Below, one piece after another: positions 46,069-58,484 of a DNA stretch of 64,000 nucleotides (positions are counted from its first letter, which is position 1; each line of letters opens with the position of its first letter). The translations under genes were made by a program, and so were the position numbers. Under the pieces are notes generated by a model. It was not told the origin of the DNA and searched no databases. It was given only the letters and a program-made list of their open reading frames with translations. Origin of the DNA: Helianthus annuus. Taxonomy: Eukaryota > Streptophyta > Magnoliopsida > Asterales > Asteraceae. The DNA lies in contig NC_035435.2 in assembly GCF_002127325.2 (NCBI RefSeq), positions 109,040,517-109,104,516 of the forward strand. The letters run 5' to 3'.

Positions 46069-46755
46069 ATGAGCGATATTGATTTTTTTTACTATCGGCC
46101 CTCTTATGGTACGTGGTGTCAAATATGTGGTGGCCCTCATAAGGAATTAGAATGTTAATTTCTAAATTACAAGCCCCACTATATAGACCCATTGTTTTCC
46201 TGTAACGTTAAGAGGGGCGAAAGTAAAAATAATCCCCATCTCTCCCTCGAATGCTCTCAATCAAACCTTCTAGGAGAAATGCTTCTTGATGAACTATTTC
46301 AAATGGAAGATCTAATTCTTAATTGGTTAAAAGAACTTGAGATGGATTTCATTAATTCATCTCAATACGATACCCAAATAGAATTATTGAGATCACATTC
46401 AGATAAAAACAACTTCGTTGTTCCCGATGTCACCTCTAATTCTGGAGAAGATTTGAGCGATAGTCGTCCCTGTGTCGATTGTGCCGTGAAGGATTCCCCA
46501 TAGAATTCGTTCGATGCATACATAGACCCGAGCGATTCGACATACACCTTCTTTAACGAGAGCCCGGGAAAGGGTTGGACTTGTCCACCTACATTTAGCA
46601 TAGGAATCACCCTTATCGATAATCTCTTGCGTTCTCGTCTAAATTTAGAGCAATCAAGGTATCTCAGTCACTTCGGTGTTGTTCCGTCCAGTAAGGAACC
46701 ACCCGATTCGGATAAATTCCTTAAAACTAGACAAAACTCCATAGACAGTCTCTAG
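46069..46755 (+). pseudogene. Element A zinc-knuckle frame with two internal stops
   Basis: From ATG at 46069 one phase reads 228 codons to a stop at 46753-46755, interrupted by TAA (46156-46158) and TAG (46501-46503). The start, MSDIDFFYYRPSYGTW, leads into CQICGGPHKELEC, a CCHC-like zinc knuckle, followed by acidic, Ser/Asp-rich sequence. This suggests a reduced gag-type protein of the non-autonomous element. I do not recognise it further. Confidence 0.45.
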
Positions 46756-47357
46756 ACACGGGGCCGTGTCCAGGTCAGCACGCCCCCGTGTCCACCAAAA
46801 GATTCCCGTCTGATCTGTGGTCAGAATACGGACAAAATGTGTCAGGATCTTGTCTGCACACGGGGCCGTGTCCAGCCGACATGGGGACGTGTGCAGCGTG
46901 CTGTCGTTTTCTATAAAGGCAACAAGATTCCTGCACATTTGGACAACTCCAAAGACAAAGATCTGGTGAGATCTTTACACATACCATCCTAGGTATATTC
47001 TAAAGAAGGTTCTCAACAACCATCTTGTCTTTTCCACTTTTGTTCATTACCTTCTTCTTCAATTTTTCACTCAATCCCTCCATTAGAGCTTGAAATCACC
47101 ATGGTTCCAAGCTTTATTGTGATGTTTGTAAGGTTTTTATTCAAGGAATCTTGTTAAAAATAAGTTCTACAACATCGTTTTAAGTTATTTGTGCTTAAAA
47201 ATGCTTTAAAAATCAGAAAAATAATTTGAAACTCCAAGATTCCTTGTTCAAAAAATCTGCAGACAGGTGAACACGGGGCCGTGCTCATTGAACACGGGGC
47301 CGTGTCCGAGGTACTGTTCAAATAAAAATTGAACCCTTTTCGGTCTATTTTCTCAGA
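46756..47357 (+). other. Element A inter-ORF region with twin motifs
   Basis: CACGGGGCCGTG-type pairs at 46756-46795, 46857-46895 and 47271-47308. No further gene is seen. Confidence 0.5.
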
Positions 47358-47786
47358 ATGGCGAGCAGAGCTAGCGGAACATCTTCATCGCACTCCATGA
47401 ACAACCGACAAGGGAAGAGGTCATCAACGGTAGAAGACTCTCTTGTAAACTATGTTTACGCTTTAAGAGAGGCCATTGATGAGATGACGGGGGTAGAAGA
47501 AGCATTGGTCGACCGTATCAATCACTTAACGGTGGGACTAGAAGGGTGTCTTCGAGAGGTCAACCTTTTGCACCAAAGGTTGAACATTCTCGCTTCTCCT
47601 CCTTTGGTGCTAATCATCACTCAAAGGGCATGGAATGTGGTGCCGGAAGTCATCATACCGGCCGAGTGGTACACTATACACCCGGGCCCCCCTCGAGACA
47701 TACTACAAGGGGTTCCGGTTGGTGTCACTCCCCCTCCACAAGATGTTGAGGAAAATGAAGCCACCTTCTTCCTCCCAAGAGAATAG
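47358..47786 (+). CDS. Element A 142-aa protein, unrecognised
   Basis: An intact frame from ATG at 47358 to a stop at 47784-47786. Visible features: a Ser/Arg-rich start (MASRASGTSSSHSMNNRQGK), a helical middle likely to form a coiled coil (about residues 25-75) and a Pro-rich end (HPGPPRDI, VTPPPQD). It lies in the internal region of the non-autonomous element. It may be a structural or packaging protein, but there is no family evidence. Confidence 0.4.
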   Translation: MASRASGTSSSHSMNNRQGKRSSTVEDSLVNYVYALREAIDEMTGVEEALVDRINHLTVGLEGCLREVNLLHQRLNILASPPLVLIITQRAWNVVPEVIIPAEWYTIHPGPPRDILQGVPVGVTPPPQDVEENEATFFLPRE

Positions 47787-49696
47787 AAGAATGGCTTTAA
47801 CAACGTCTAGGGGACACCCCTCAGTTCGGAGTTCTACGAAGCCTTTAAAAACCGGAAAGCTATTTCCGGAATTTTGATTCCTATTGAAAACGTAGAACTC
47901 CTTAGGATGATTTTATGTATCACTTGACCTATCTAATTTAGGACCTTTAACTTTTATTTTTCTGCTTTGTTTTTAATTTTCTAGGACCTTATGTAATGTG
48001 TTATTTTAATGGAATGATGCTTTTAATTAAATTGGTGTTTGGATGATGTTGTAATGGGTAAAACACACTCGGGATGGTGAAGGATACCAAGGGAAACTTA
48101 AACCAGCACCCCAAGCACAAAAACAGAGCCTCCCGAAAGTTTTTTCGTTACAGCAAGTTCAGCACGGGCCGTACCCACCCAACACGGCCCCGTGCTGAAC
48201 AATCTGCAGGAAATCGCCCAGCTCAGGTAACTGGACACGGGGCCTGTTCGCTGAACACGCCCCCGTGCCCAGGCTTCTGTTTCTTTTTAAAGATTTCTGT
48301 TACTGGCAACCTGAACACGGGGCCGTGCCCGGACACCACGGGCCTGTGTCCAGACGCCTAGTAACATTAAATTTTGTTTTTAAACACACTTTTATACATT
48401 CAATCAACCTAAAAACTTATTTTTGGGACACATTGAGGACAATGTGTAATTTAAGTGTGGGGGGGATGCTAAAACCTTGAATTTTGCAAGTCCTAATCAC
48501 AAGCCTTACACAAAACTCTATTGGAACCGCTATACCCCAATTTTTTTGTTTCAAAAATTTTTCATTTTTTTACTTGTCTCGGTTTAAATTGGGAATTACA
48601 AGTTTTAAAAAGGTTATATTTTTACAAATTTTCAACCGATAGCGTTGTGATAAAAAGAACCAACATAAGAAAATTATGAAACGGCATGACAAATCTAGTT
48701 AAAATTTGATTATATATACTTGATCACATAAAAACCTATTCCTACAAAAAGTGAGTTTTGAGCCTTTATTGAGCATACAAATACACATCTTTAAACTAAA
48801 TGCTCATTTTTTGTTTCTTGTGTGAATAGCCGCTTGGTTTCTTACAACTCTAGAACTTGCCACGACGATTCATTCCCGGTCCTTACCAACTTAAACACGA
48901 GTAAGTAAATGATGGAGGCATTAGGACTACCCTTTTTATTTCTACACCATTATTTTTTTTTTACCACCTACCCAAAATCCCCCTAGTTAACCCCTTTGAG
49001 CCTAAACCTTTTTATTTCTTAACCCACAAAACAAACACCCTTTTACCCACCAAAACCCTCTTTCTTTTTAAACCCTTTATTTTAACTAAAAAGCTCGGTT
49101 TTTCATATGACATTCCTTAAAAAAATGATGATGATGAAGCCAAGAGATAAAACAAACAAGTTCATCAAAAAGAACTTTGTTTGAAGAATTGCTTCATTAA
49201 AATAAAAAGTTATGAAGAAACAAAAGTCTTACGAAAACCGACGCTTTTTACGCCTTTCGCCCTTTTCTACTAACCACTAACCCAACCACCTACCTTTAAC
49301 CCAAGCCTAACCCTTCCCCAAAGTCCTCTTGATATTTACAAAAGTGTATAGTTAAAAAGGAGGAGGATTGATTGCTTGGAAAGCATATGGTAGAAGTAAG
49401 TTCCATGCCGCTCTCGAGTGTTTCATAAAAATACATCTTCGGCCGAGTGTTGAGTGAACTTGTACATAAATGGAATTTTAAAGAGGCATGTTATGCCCAA
49501 ATAAATAATTTATCTTATGTAATATTTTAAATAAATCATGATGAATAGGATTGTGAATAACATAAAAATAAAACCTAATAAAAATCTTGGAATCCCGACA
49601 CTCTATGAAAGCCCAAAAACCTTCTCTTCTACCCATTCCATTTGGGAGTGTAAGCCACATTATAAAGAGTTTTGCTTGAGGACAAGCAAAGATTCA
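47787..49696 (+). other. Element A 3' internal region
   Basis: Non-coding by inspection. Motif pairs at 48163-48205, 48231-48270 and 48312-48355; the rest is AT-rich. Confidence 0.5.
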
Positions 49697-49710
49697 AGTG
49701 TGGGGGTATT
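49697..49710 (+). promoter_or_regulatory. Element A polypurine tract
   Basis: AGTGTGGGGGTATT directly precedes the 3' LTR. Confidence 0.65.
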
Positions 49711-51462
49711 TGATGTGTGTAAAATGCAACATATAAATTACATCAAATGAAGTATAAAACTAACCCTTTTTTTAGTACTAATGTTGGAAAAAGTGTGCTT
49801 TTGTCTTCCTTTTGTATTTTCAGGATTAAATGAGCTCAAATGAATAAAAGAAACAAAAAGGCAGCTAAATCTAACATAATACAAGAAAAGGAATAAACGT
49901 GGCATGCCCGACCCCTCGACGGCATCCTCCCAAGCAAAAACAAGATAACAGAAGGCTGAACACGCCCCGTGCTCAATGAACACATGGGCATGCCCAAGTG
50001 TCTGTAGAAAAGACAAAGTTGTAGAAGCTTCTATCACCCACCACGGAAGCGTGCCCAACGGACACGGGGCTGTGGTCAACTCTAAGATTCGTAGAATCTA
50101 GGAAAATCTTGATAGTACAGATACGCTTCTTCACACGGGGTCGTGCCCAGCGGACACGGGGGCGTGGTTAACTAATGCAGACAAACTACAATTAATGAAG
50201 AAAGAGAAGATGGGTGGACACGGGGCCGTGCCCAATGGACACGAGGCCGTGTCCGGGCTTCTGTGCAGGCTATAAATAGGGGTGCTTGGCTCACTTGCAA
50301 ATCATCCCTTGGCAAACCACCTCTCTCACACTTCACCCACCCACCACCACTATCACAACCCACATCCACCACCATCATCCATCATCCATCATAGAGTGTG
50401 TGTAGTAGTCTCGGGATCCAAGATTGATCGTAAGATTTCTTGACAATCAAAGGCCATGTTTGCCTAAGTCTCTTACATCACTTGGTGAAGACAAGCATTT
50501 AGTGTAATACTTTTTATTTTTAATCTTTTCGCACTTTTTATTTGCTTATGTATTAATGACTTTAATAACTAGTTTCATATGTTGAAGGTGAGTCTTCCTT
50601 ATCATTTGTCCGTGGTGTCTTTGCATTATTTTACTGTCTATATAAAATAAAAGATTTACACCATTCATATCTCCACGGTCTATATGGAGATATGTTGGCT
50701 ACCTGGTCGGGGGTTAAGGGAATGGTTTGGTAAGAGTCTTGCCTTGTTCAGTGTATAGATCCTGCAAGGACCTGGGTCAAGCTTAGTAGGACCTCCTTCA
50801 ATACCCACTGGTATTGGATGGCGGGGGTTCAAATTTCTTGATCCCCTCATATGTAAGCTACTATTAAAACATTAACCCGACTACTTAGGATTGTATCCCT
50901 GCTGACTCAAACTACTTAGCCGAGGGTAACGTCACCTTCAAAAGAGGGGCCTACCACATTACGCATTAGTAACTTAATTAATTATCTTTCAATAATTCAA
51001 CCCTTTAGGATTGTATCCTTGCTGACTTAAACTACTGGGTTGAGGGTAACGTCACCTTCAAAAGAGGGGCCTACTACTATAACTAAGATAATCTCTAAAA
51101 AAGTGCAAAAGTGCGGAAATAATCAAAGGTTACACTAAAAGCGAGTCGGATCAACGTGATTCATCTTGTCTATCTGTTTTTATTTTTATTTTCAGCATTT
51201 TAGTTTTTATTTTCTAGTTTAAAACCTTTTTCTAAATTTTTGATTTGATTAGATGTTGAGGATAAACCGGTATTAAAAGCTCTTGTGTCCTTGGACGACC
51301 TCAGTATCTTACCAACACTATACTACGCTCACGATGGGTGCACTTGCCCATATGTGTGTTTGGTGTTAGTAAATATCGTGTTTTACAAATTTAAAACTTG
51401 ATTAAAGTGGTTAAAAAGGGCTAAAAATATACATAAAAACCTATAACACACGACACGCATCA
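49711..51462 (+). repeat. Element A 3' LTR
   Basis: 1,752 bp, uninterrupted, TGATGTGTG to CACGCATCA. It contains four motif-pair sites (49966-50260) and a TATA box in GGCTATAAATAGGGG (50268-50283). Confidence 0.9.
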
Positions 51463-51467
51463 ACCAC

Positions 51468-52326
51468 CGTCTGAAAAGTTTGTACTTCAAGTACACCTAT
51501 AGGATGCGTATAGCTCAATACGCTTGGACCCAGAGTGACCATATTGCTCTATACACTTCCTATAGGGTTACAGGGATGTGCAAATAAAATGGGGGTTGTG
51601 TGGATAACCAAAGCTCACAAGAAACAATAAACAATAGTTTATTTTTAGTTCATCTGTTGTGGGGCATGGAACCCGTAATGCCCAAGCCACTTAGATCATT
51701 CGGGCACAGTCACAAACCAAGGACTCGAAGCCGCAACACACGGTTGTGGGATGGGGCGCCATGCGAGGGCTTGAGGGCGTGAGCTCCTTTTCACTTATTT
51801 AGCTTTTGCATCCCTTCCTTTATTTTACCCTCATTCTTTGTAAATTTGTGTGTGTCAGCGTGTATAGGAAAAAAATAAAATAATAATATAAATGTTTATG
51901 AGTAAAATATAGATAGAAACTGAGGATTAGACGTGAAATGTTTTTAAAATATATAAAAAAAATCAGAAAAATAATGAATTTTCATTTTATTACATAGATA
52001 TAGATGAAAAAAGAGATGTGAACATTCACGTCTCCCTCATCATTTTCTACATATAATTTAACTAAAAATCATACTTTTCAAATTTTATCTTTGATTTATA
52101 AAAACATTTCACATCTTATCCATCAATTTTATCTTTATCTTATTCACACATTTATTTTATTATATTTCTCGTTTTAATACACTTACAATAATTTGATAGA
52201 AAATAAATAGTAACTTTTTATATGAAAGGGATCAAATAGAAGTTTAATCTTGCTAGGAAGGGCAGGAAACTATCTTGCCTTACATGTTGCAAGGTAGAAA
52301 AACAAGGGTCAGGGGTATTTTAGTCC
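51468..52326. other. Flank of element A; repeat unit then AT-rich DNA
   Basis: A TATAGGATGCGTATAGCTCA unit with its inverse lies at 51493-51565, as at 18137-18215. A GC-rich patch (51655-51785) gives a short plus-strand frame without family features. The rest is AT-rich. Confidence 0.4.
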
Positions 52327-52891
52327 TGTAAGCCCCTATCACACGTGGATCGATACGAGACTGACTAATCAACCAAGGGTGCGGAATCCCCTTGATAGAT
52401 CAGACGAACAAAAACAAGTATAAGACAAAGAACACACAAAATACTTTAAACCGACCTTCTGTGATTAACGAACACAAATTTTTATAATCACTCAAGATCT
52501 CTCACCACTCGAACTTACAATGTTTCTCTGTGTTTTCTCTAACTCTGTAACTGCCCTCTCTAGTGTCTAACCTAAAACCCTAATACATGAACTGTTTATA
52601 TACACACAGCCATGCATAATGGGCTAGGCCCATATTACATAAAACTCAAACTCGGACTAAATATAAAGAACAAAGTAGGAGTCTTCATGTTGTAATCACA
52701 AACTCGAAATCTTATTTGAACCCTTTACAAACTCGGAATTCCATGAATCCTTCCGAAATCCAGTTGAAGTTCATAAACTTGGAAATCATATGAAGCTTTA
52801 CAACTCGAAAATCCAAGTCTTCAATATATCCAAGTCTATTAATATATCCAAAGACCAAACCAAAGCTGTTGTCGCATAACATGCACCAACA
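52327..52891 (-). repeat. LTR of the copia relic
   Basis: On the minus strand it begins TGTTGGTGCATGTTATGCG and ends GGGCTTACA, 565 bp. It contains TATATAAACAG (about 52600) as a TATA candidate and is preceded by a purine tract AAGAGGGAGTT. It shares several phrases with the solo LTR at 14182-17321. Confidence 0.7.
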
Positions 52892-53881
52892 AACTCCCTC
52901 TTGACAATAGCTTGCAAAGGTGAACTTAGTATTTAGAAATCTCGCAGTCTTTGGCCTTTGGTCTTTGGATAGCTTCAGCTTCAACATGAATTCTGTCAGC
53001 AACAGAATGACTCCCCCTAAGCTGATGCATCCAATCACCAAATCTTCCAAGTTCTGAGTAATCAATCCAAGTATGTCTTCATATCTTCCATTCTGCATTG
53101 TAGAAGGAGGATTCTACCAAGCAACAACAAACTCCTCATCTCCTCATATCAACTTCTTAGCAACATATACTTCAATCTGTGTACTATTACTATAAAACAA
53201 ACATCTCAAGAAACCATAAAAATTTTTCAACGAAGTTAAACAAATTATTATTAATAAAGAGATGTGGAAACTGTATCACAGATTAAGCAATTTTCAACTC
53301 AACACCAACACTCAAAAGTTTTGTCCAACACACGAGAATCTGCAAGGTTCTAAAAGTTAGAACTCATCTTCTAACATCGTCTCCCCTTATCGGTAACATT
53401 TCCTCCATGAACAACCATTTTCCGTACGTTAAGAAGTTTAAAGAAAAAGAAATTCTTTTTGGATTTTTATATCTTTTGAAAGCAAAGAAATAACACAAAA
53501 TAAAATTTTACAAAGCAAATAAAATACTCTGTTTTTGTGAGAATTGTCGGTAAGAAGATCATATCAGTCAAATCAAACTGTTTTCACACTATTAGATAAT
53601 TCTTTATTTAATTTTCATGAAAAGCAATCCAAGACGATTACCAGTATTGTTTATCCACTTAAACAAAATGCATGAACATTTCCAGATCCATTACCTTGTG
53701 ATACAATTAAGGTAATATTATACTAATGTACTAGTGTGTCCCACTTCAGGACATACCCCCGCGATCAAGGTATGCACAAAGCTTCCTCGTAGTATGTGAG
53801 TATACCGAATTCATCTTTTTTTTGTTTTACAACGTCAGAATATTGGTGATCAGGTCAGTACTTCCGTCAGAACATTGGTGA
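52892..53881. other. Region between copia LTR and integrase; no RT seen
   Basis: A copia element should have reverse transcriptase and RNase H here. I see neither; short frames have no family motifs. Two copies of CAGAAYATTGGTGATCA lie at 53838-53885. Confidence 0.5.
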
Positions 53882-55281
53882 TCATGTTTTGTTAAATCGT
53901 TTAACAGTTAAAACTTTATTTAGAACATAACAAGCTGTATTCACAACTTCTCCCCAGAAAAGAACTGGAAGCTTTAAATCGGAAAGCATAGTCCTAACGG
54001 CTTCAATCAACATCTTGTTTTTCTCCCAGCGACTCCATTCTGCTGAGGTGTATAAGGAGCAGAGTATTGATGTTCTATTCCCTTCCAAAGACAATAGAGA
54101 TCCAGAATCTGATTTTTGAACTCTGTGCCATTATCACTCCTTATCCTCTTGATGCGTGCATCATAGACATTTCCAATTTTGTAAAAAGATCTATCAGCAG
54201 CTCCACTATCTCATCTTTTGTACCTAAAAAGAAAACCCATGAATAACGTGAGTAATCATGTGTGACAACTAAACAATAGTACTTTCCACCTATACTCCTT
54301 ACGTTCACTAGACCGAATAAATCCATGTGAAGTAATTCATAAGGGGCATTAATGGAATTTATTGTTTTAGATTTGTGAGGTTTCTTATGTTGTTTTCCCT
54401 TTTGACAATAAAGACATTTATCTTCCATATGAAACCTCTGCACTGGCACCCCTTTCACTAAACCATTTTTAATAATATAATTCATATTTCGGTAGTGGAT
54501 GTGGGCCATGCATCTATGCCACAACATTGACTCAGCCTCAGATGCTTTTGACAATAAACACCCGACCACCATCGAAGAATCTTTAGCATCCATGTCCATG
54601 ACATAAATGTCATTCCTCCTCGGTGCTCTCATCACTATCCAATCGTTTGTTATCACCAAACCTGGTTTCAACACCAAAGCTTTAGACTTAGTAAAATGGA
54701 CCGGGTGACCCTGTCGCAGACTTGTGACACGCTCATCAGATTGTGCTTAAGCTGCTCGACATAGTTCACTTTATCCAATGTGATCTTCCTGTTGTTCACT
54801 TTTCCTCGACCTCTAATATGACCTCCTTTAGCACTTGAAAAATTCACGTAACCTCCATCTATTAACCTTTTTTTAACAAAAGTTTGTTTTTTTTTATTTC
54901 TAAGAGGTGCATTTTTTGTTTTCAAAACTAGTTCCCGGTTATTTTCCTTATTGACATCAACATCATCATTTTCAGACTCATCACCATTTACTGATGTGGA
55001 ATTACTAGGTGTGTTGACAGTGATTGGATCCACTACATCGGGTGTAGTTGATACAAAGTCTGTTAAATCATCTTCTGCTGGCAAAAATGAATAGTCATGA
55101 ATAAGAGGTGGTAGTACTTCATTGAAGCCCTGGAAGCCCACACACTTCCTGTCACTACTTTTCTTTAAGCCACCCATCATATGTTCCATTACAAAAGAGG
55201 AATCTTTGAATTGATCTAGTTTCTTTTGAAGTATAACAATTTTCAGTTGTGTTTCCGACAACTCTTTGCGTTTTTCAGAAA

Positions 55282-56359
55282 GAGTTAAATGACCGGATAG
55301 TCCCTTTGGTTTTCCCTTTTTTCACCTTTAGTCCTTAAATTTCTAAAATTACAGCTATAGTCATAAACTTTTCAATTTTTGTTCCCGGATAGTTCCTGTG
55401 CCTAACATCAGTTAGTTTTCTCAGTTAAGAGGGTGTGAAATGACAAAAATACCCTTTCTCAGTTAGAAACTAAAGATGACCACCCTCATCTTCTTCCTCC
55501 CCCTCTCTCTCTAAAACCCACCACCATTGTTGTGTTTGTGTGTGTGTGAAATTGGGATTTTATAAGGCTTTAAGGGATTAAATAGTGGTAGCAACGGACC
55601 AGGTGTCGTGGATGAGCTGAAGGGGCAACATGCTACATTAAGGGAATGCATTGAGCAACTTACAGCTGTTGAATCCTCAAGAGCAAATCTCATGTCGTAT
55701 CTGAGGGTCACCCTTCATGAACAGGTTTGTTGGTAGCCTCTGATTTAAGTTTCTTATATTGTATATGTACATTTTTTTGTCTTCTATTAATTTTATCGTT
55801 TTGCTATCAGGAAATGAAACTTGACCTAATCCGTAATCAACTTAAGGTAGGTTACTACTCTTACTTCTTTTATCTACTTCGCCGAAAAATATATCAAGCT
55901 AGTTCAGCTGTTATTACCTTACGGATGTTGATTATGTTATTACAGAATTAGCCCTAACTATTTTTATGTTTTTAGGCTGCACATACTCAATCAGAAAAGG
56001 ACCTGCAGGCAATTGCTCAATCCCGATGGCATTCAATCATAAAAGTAAAACCCACCACACTTGTTGTGTTTGTGTGTGTGTGAAATTGGGGTTTTATAAG
56101 GCTTTAGGGGATTAAATAGTGGTAGCAACGGCGACTTAAGATGAGGAAGAAGATGAGGCTGGCCATCTTTATTTTATAACTGAGAAAGGGTATTTTTGTC
56201 ATTTTACACCCTCTTAACTAAGAAATCTAACTGATGTTAGGCACAAGGACTATCTGGGAACGAAAACTGAAAAGTTGGGGACTATAGCTGTAATTTTAGA
56301 AAGTTATGGACTAAAGGTGAAAAAAGGCAAACCACAGGGACTATCCAGGCATTTAACTC
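55282..56359 (+). mobile_element. Pack-MULE inserted in the copia gag region
   Basis: A perfect 9-bp duplication TTTCAGAAA lies at 55273-55281 and 56360-56368. Inverted arms of about 180 bp start GAGTTAAATG and share CCTTTAGTCC and GAGGGTGTAAAATGACAAAAA-like phrases. Between the arms is host-gene sequence with exons and introns and no transposase, the definition of a Pack-MULE. An 85-bp direct repeat (55511-55594 and 56046-56131) frames the captured part. Confidence 0.85.
55603..56043 (+). pseudogene. Captured exons of an RPRD/CID-type RNA polymerase II regulator gene
   Basis: Three phase-0 exon pieces: 55603-55724 (VVDELKGQHATLRECIEQL, SSRANLMSYLRVTLHEQ), 55811-55846 (EMKLDLIRNQLK) and 55976 to about 56043 (AAHTQSEKDLQAIAQ). 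Donors are GTTTGTTGG and GTAGGTTAC; acceptors CTATCAG and TTTTTAG. The pattern of a 'LRE-IEQL-ESSRANL' helix followed by 'LHEQE-KL--IR-QL' matches the coiled-coil part of plant ENTH/VHS (CID) proteins related to RPRD1. The fragment lacks the CID domain and the rest of the gene. Source identity is from memory of the family. Confidence 0.6.
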
Positions 56360-57804
56360 TTTCAGAAATCTCTTTTGTTTTCTCACTCATTGTATCATGA
56401 GCTAATTATTTGAAGTTTTTTATTTAATTTACAGGTTAAAATGTACATTTTTTATTCATACCCTTTAATTTTCTTCAAATAAAGACTCATTTCTTTTTAC
56501 AAAGAAATTTGATTCTTTTAATCTAGGCAGATCATTTATCAGACTGTAGTTTTGTTTTGATAACCTCTCAATCTCACCTTGTAATTCACGATACTTTAAC
56601 CAAATCGAACTAACAGAATTAGAATTTACCTCTCCTGTTGCTTTACTCAAGTCGACCATGTAAGCAGCAAAATCAGTGGCCTTCTTCTTGTCTTCAACAT
56701 CCTTCTCTTCATGAGACTTTATCTCATTCTCTACAATTTTTTCTTCTGGAACTTCTGTCTAATCAGCATCAATCTTTTGAACTTTGGTCTCCTTTTCTAT
56801 CTCAGCATCTACGTTTCTTATGCATCATCCATTGTAGCAATCTCTGCCATGAAAGCCTGTGTGATGGTTCCATTATCTTCCAAATGAGCACTCTAGTCAT
56901 AAGAACCATCTCGTGTAGTAGAGATCAAAGCTCTTGAGCCATTGTTGTTAGACACATTCCTGTTGCTAGAACCTTAACCAGGAGAATCTTGAAATGATGA
57001 GTTAGGATGAGACTTTGCTTTTGGTCTTTGACATTCTCTAGCAAAGTGTCCAAAATTCTAACAGTTATAACACCTTACTTTGGACTTGTCAAAACCAACA
57101 TTCTTTCCAACGAATTTTCTTCCTGTCCTGTTCATGAATCTCTTAACTCTTCTGGATATCATAGCCATCTGCCACTGTAGATCCATCTCCTATAGGTCAT
57201 CAGGGTTAATCTGATCATAATCTTCATCAAAAGTAGCTGGATAAAATATTCTTCCCCGAATGTAATTCTCATACGAAGCAACAAATGAAGCAAGCAAGAC
57301 AATATGTTCTTTAGCAACCTTTACACTCAGAGGCATAGACCTAGTATTGCTACTATGATTACTAGCTTCTTGTCTCTTTCCCCATGTTGATCCTCATGAA
57401 GCAACAACATAGTACACTTCACCATCAGCATCAATCACAATCTTAGAAGCTTCACACTCATGAGACAAGAAATTGGTTGCACTATCACTTAAAGCATTGA
57501 TAGAGGAAGAAGAGGGCACTCCATAATACATACCTAGATCTTGTACATGATCAAAACATGTTTCCTTCCTCCTCATATTAAGTTAATAGGATCTCAACTT
57601 TCCTACAACTTCTTCGAGATCCATAGTATCATACCCTTGATCACCTTTAATCATAAGTGTATAAATATCCCATTTAGTTGGGAGTTCATCCAACAACTTG
57701 TCATTTATCTCACCATCTGTGTATCTATCTATTCCATAATTTTGAACTTCGGTAAGTAGATGATAAAATCTGGTGATAACTTCCTCTAGTGACTCATTCT
57801 TCAT

Positions 57805-58284
57805 ACACTATATTTATCTATATTACGGTATATTTTTCTTAATTTTTTTTGACAACATATATAAGTGTTATTGGATTCTTTAAAAAATTGGTGAAACTAT
57901 TTAGCCCTTGGAAAAACATCGGCTTTTCCTTCCTTTTTTCCCTATCATGCCTATTTTACATAACTATTTGTTAAGATTTGCCATTATTTAATCTTTCTTT
58001 ATTGAATCATTGTGATCAATAACACAAAATATTTTTAAAACTCTTTAAAAAAATAAACGTTTCTATCTAATCCTCTCCTACACACACATCAAAGGGTTTG
58101 TAGCCTACTGACAGGTGTATTGAAAATCTATTCCTCCCGGTCAATAGGTTGAGGATCTAAATCTCATGATGGACAATTGTATAGATTACATACAATATCT
58201 ATAACCTTAATCCACAAATTTAAATTTGACTCCGAATCGATTAACAAAAACCAAATACAAAATCCATATTCGAATTTGACTAGC
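57805..58284. other. AT-rich junction between copia relic and chromovirus; no gene seen
   Basis: I could not find the 5' LTR of the copia element or a clear target duplication of the chromovirus here. Confidence 0.35.
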
Positions 58285-58477
58285 TGTCGCAGCCCGCGTA
58301 GGAACATAAGGGGGTCTTCGCGCCCCGCGAGCGCCCCTAAAACTTGATTTTTATTTTATTTTTAATTATGTAAGGGTATTTGGGCTCGGTTTTCGCATAC
58401 ATGGTATGTTTTAAGACATACAGAGACAATTTAAACATATTATGGGTGTCAAAAATTTATTTAGGAGAGTTGTTATA
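58285..58477 (-). repeat. Possible short 3' LTR of the chromovirus
   Basis: On the minus strand a purine-rich AAGGTGGGGAGGA precedes TATAACAACTCTCC, and the segment ends GGGCTGCGACA (TGTCGCAG on the plus strand). If the first bases were once TG, this is a 193-bp LTR. The other LTR lies beyond the window, so this cannot be confirmed here. Confidence 0.4.
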
Positions 58478-58484
58478 TCCTCCC

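Larger units (their letters stand above)
53882..57804 (-). pseudogene. Copia retrotransposon gag and integrase relic
   Basis: Order on the minus strand: gag (57804-57583, FYHLLTEVQNYGI and KLLDELPTKWDIY, UBN2-type copia gag); a CCHC zinc knuckle with an internal stop (57072-57031, CYNC-x4-H-x4-C with FGHFAREC); a coiled-coil piece (56659-56465); after the Pack-MULE interruption, a segment ending LKHNLMSVSQVCDR (about 54740); GAG-pre-integrase with HIHYRNMNYIIKNGLVKGVP and CLYCQKGKQHKKPH; the integrase start ELLHMDLFG; and IEAVRTMLSDLKLP...FWGEVVNTACYVLN (about 54010-53900). Stops and frameshifts are frequent and RT is absent, so it is dead. Confidence 0.8.

Noticed and set aside
51600..51782. 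A 60-aa plus-strand protein
   Set aside because: GC-rich patch in repeat-derived DNA, no family features, no splice or promoter context.
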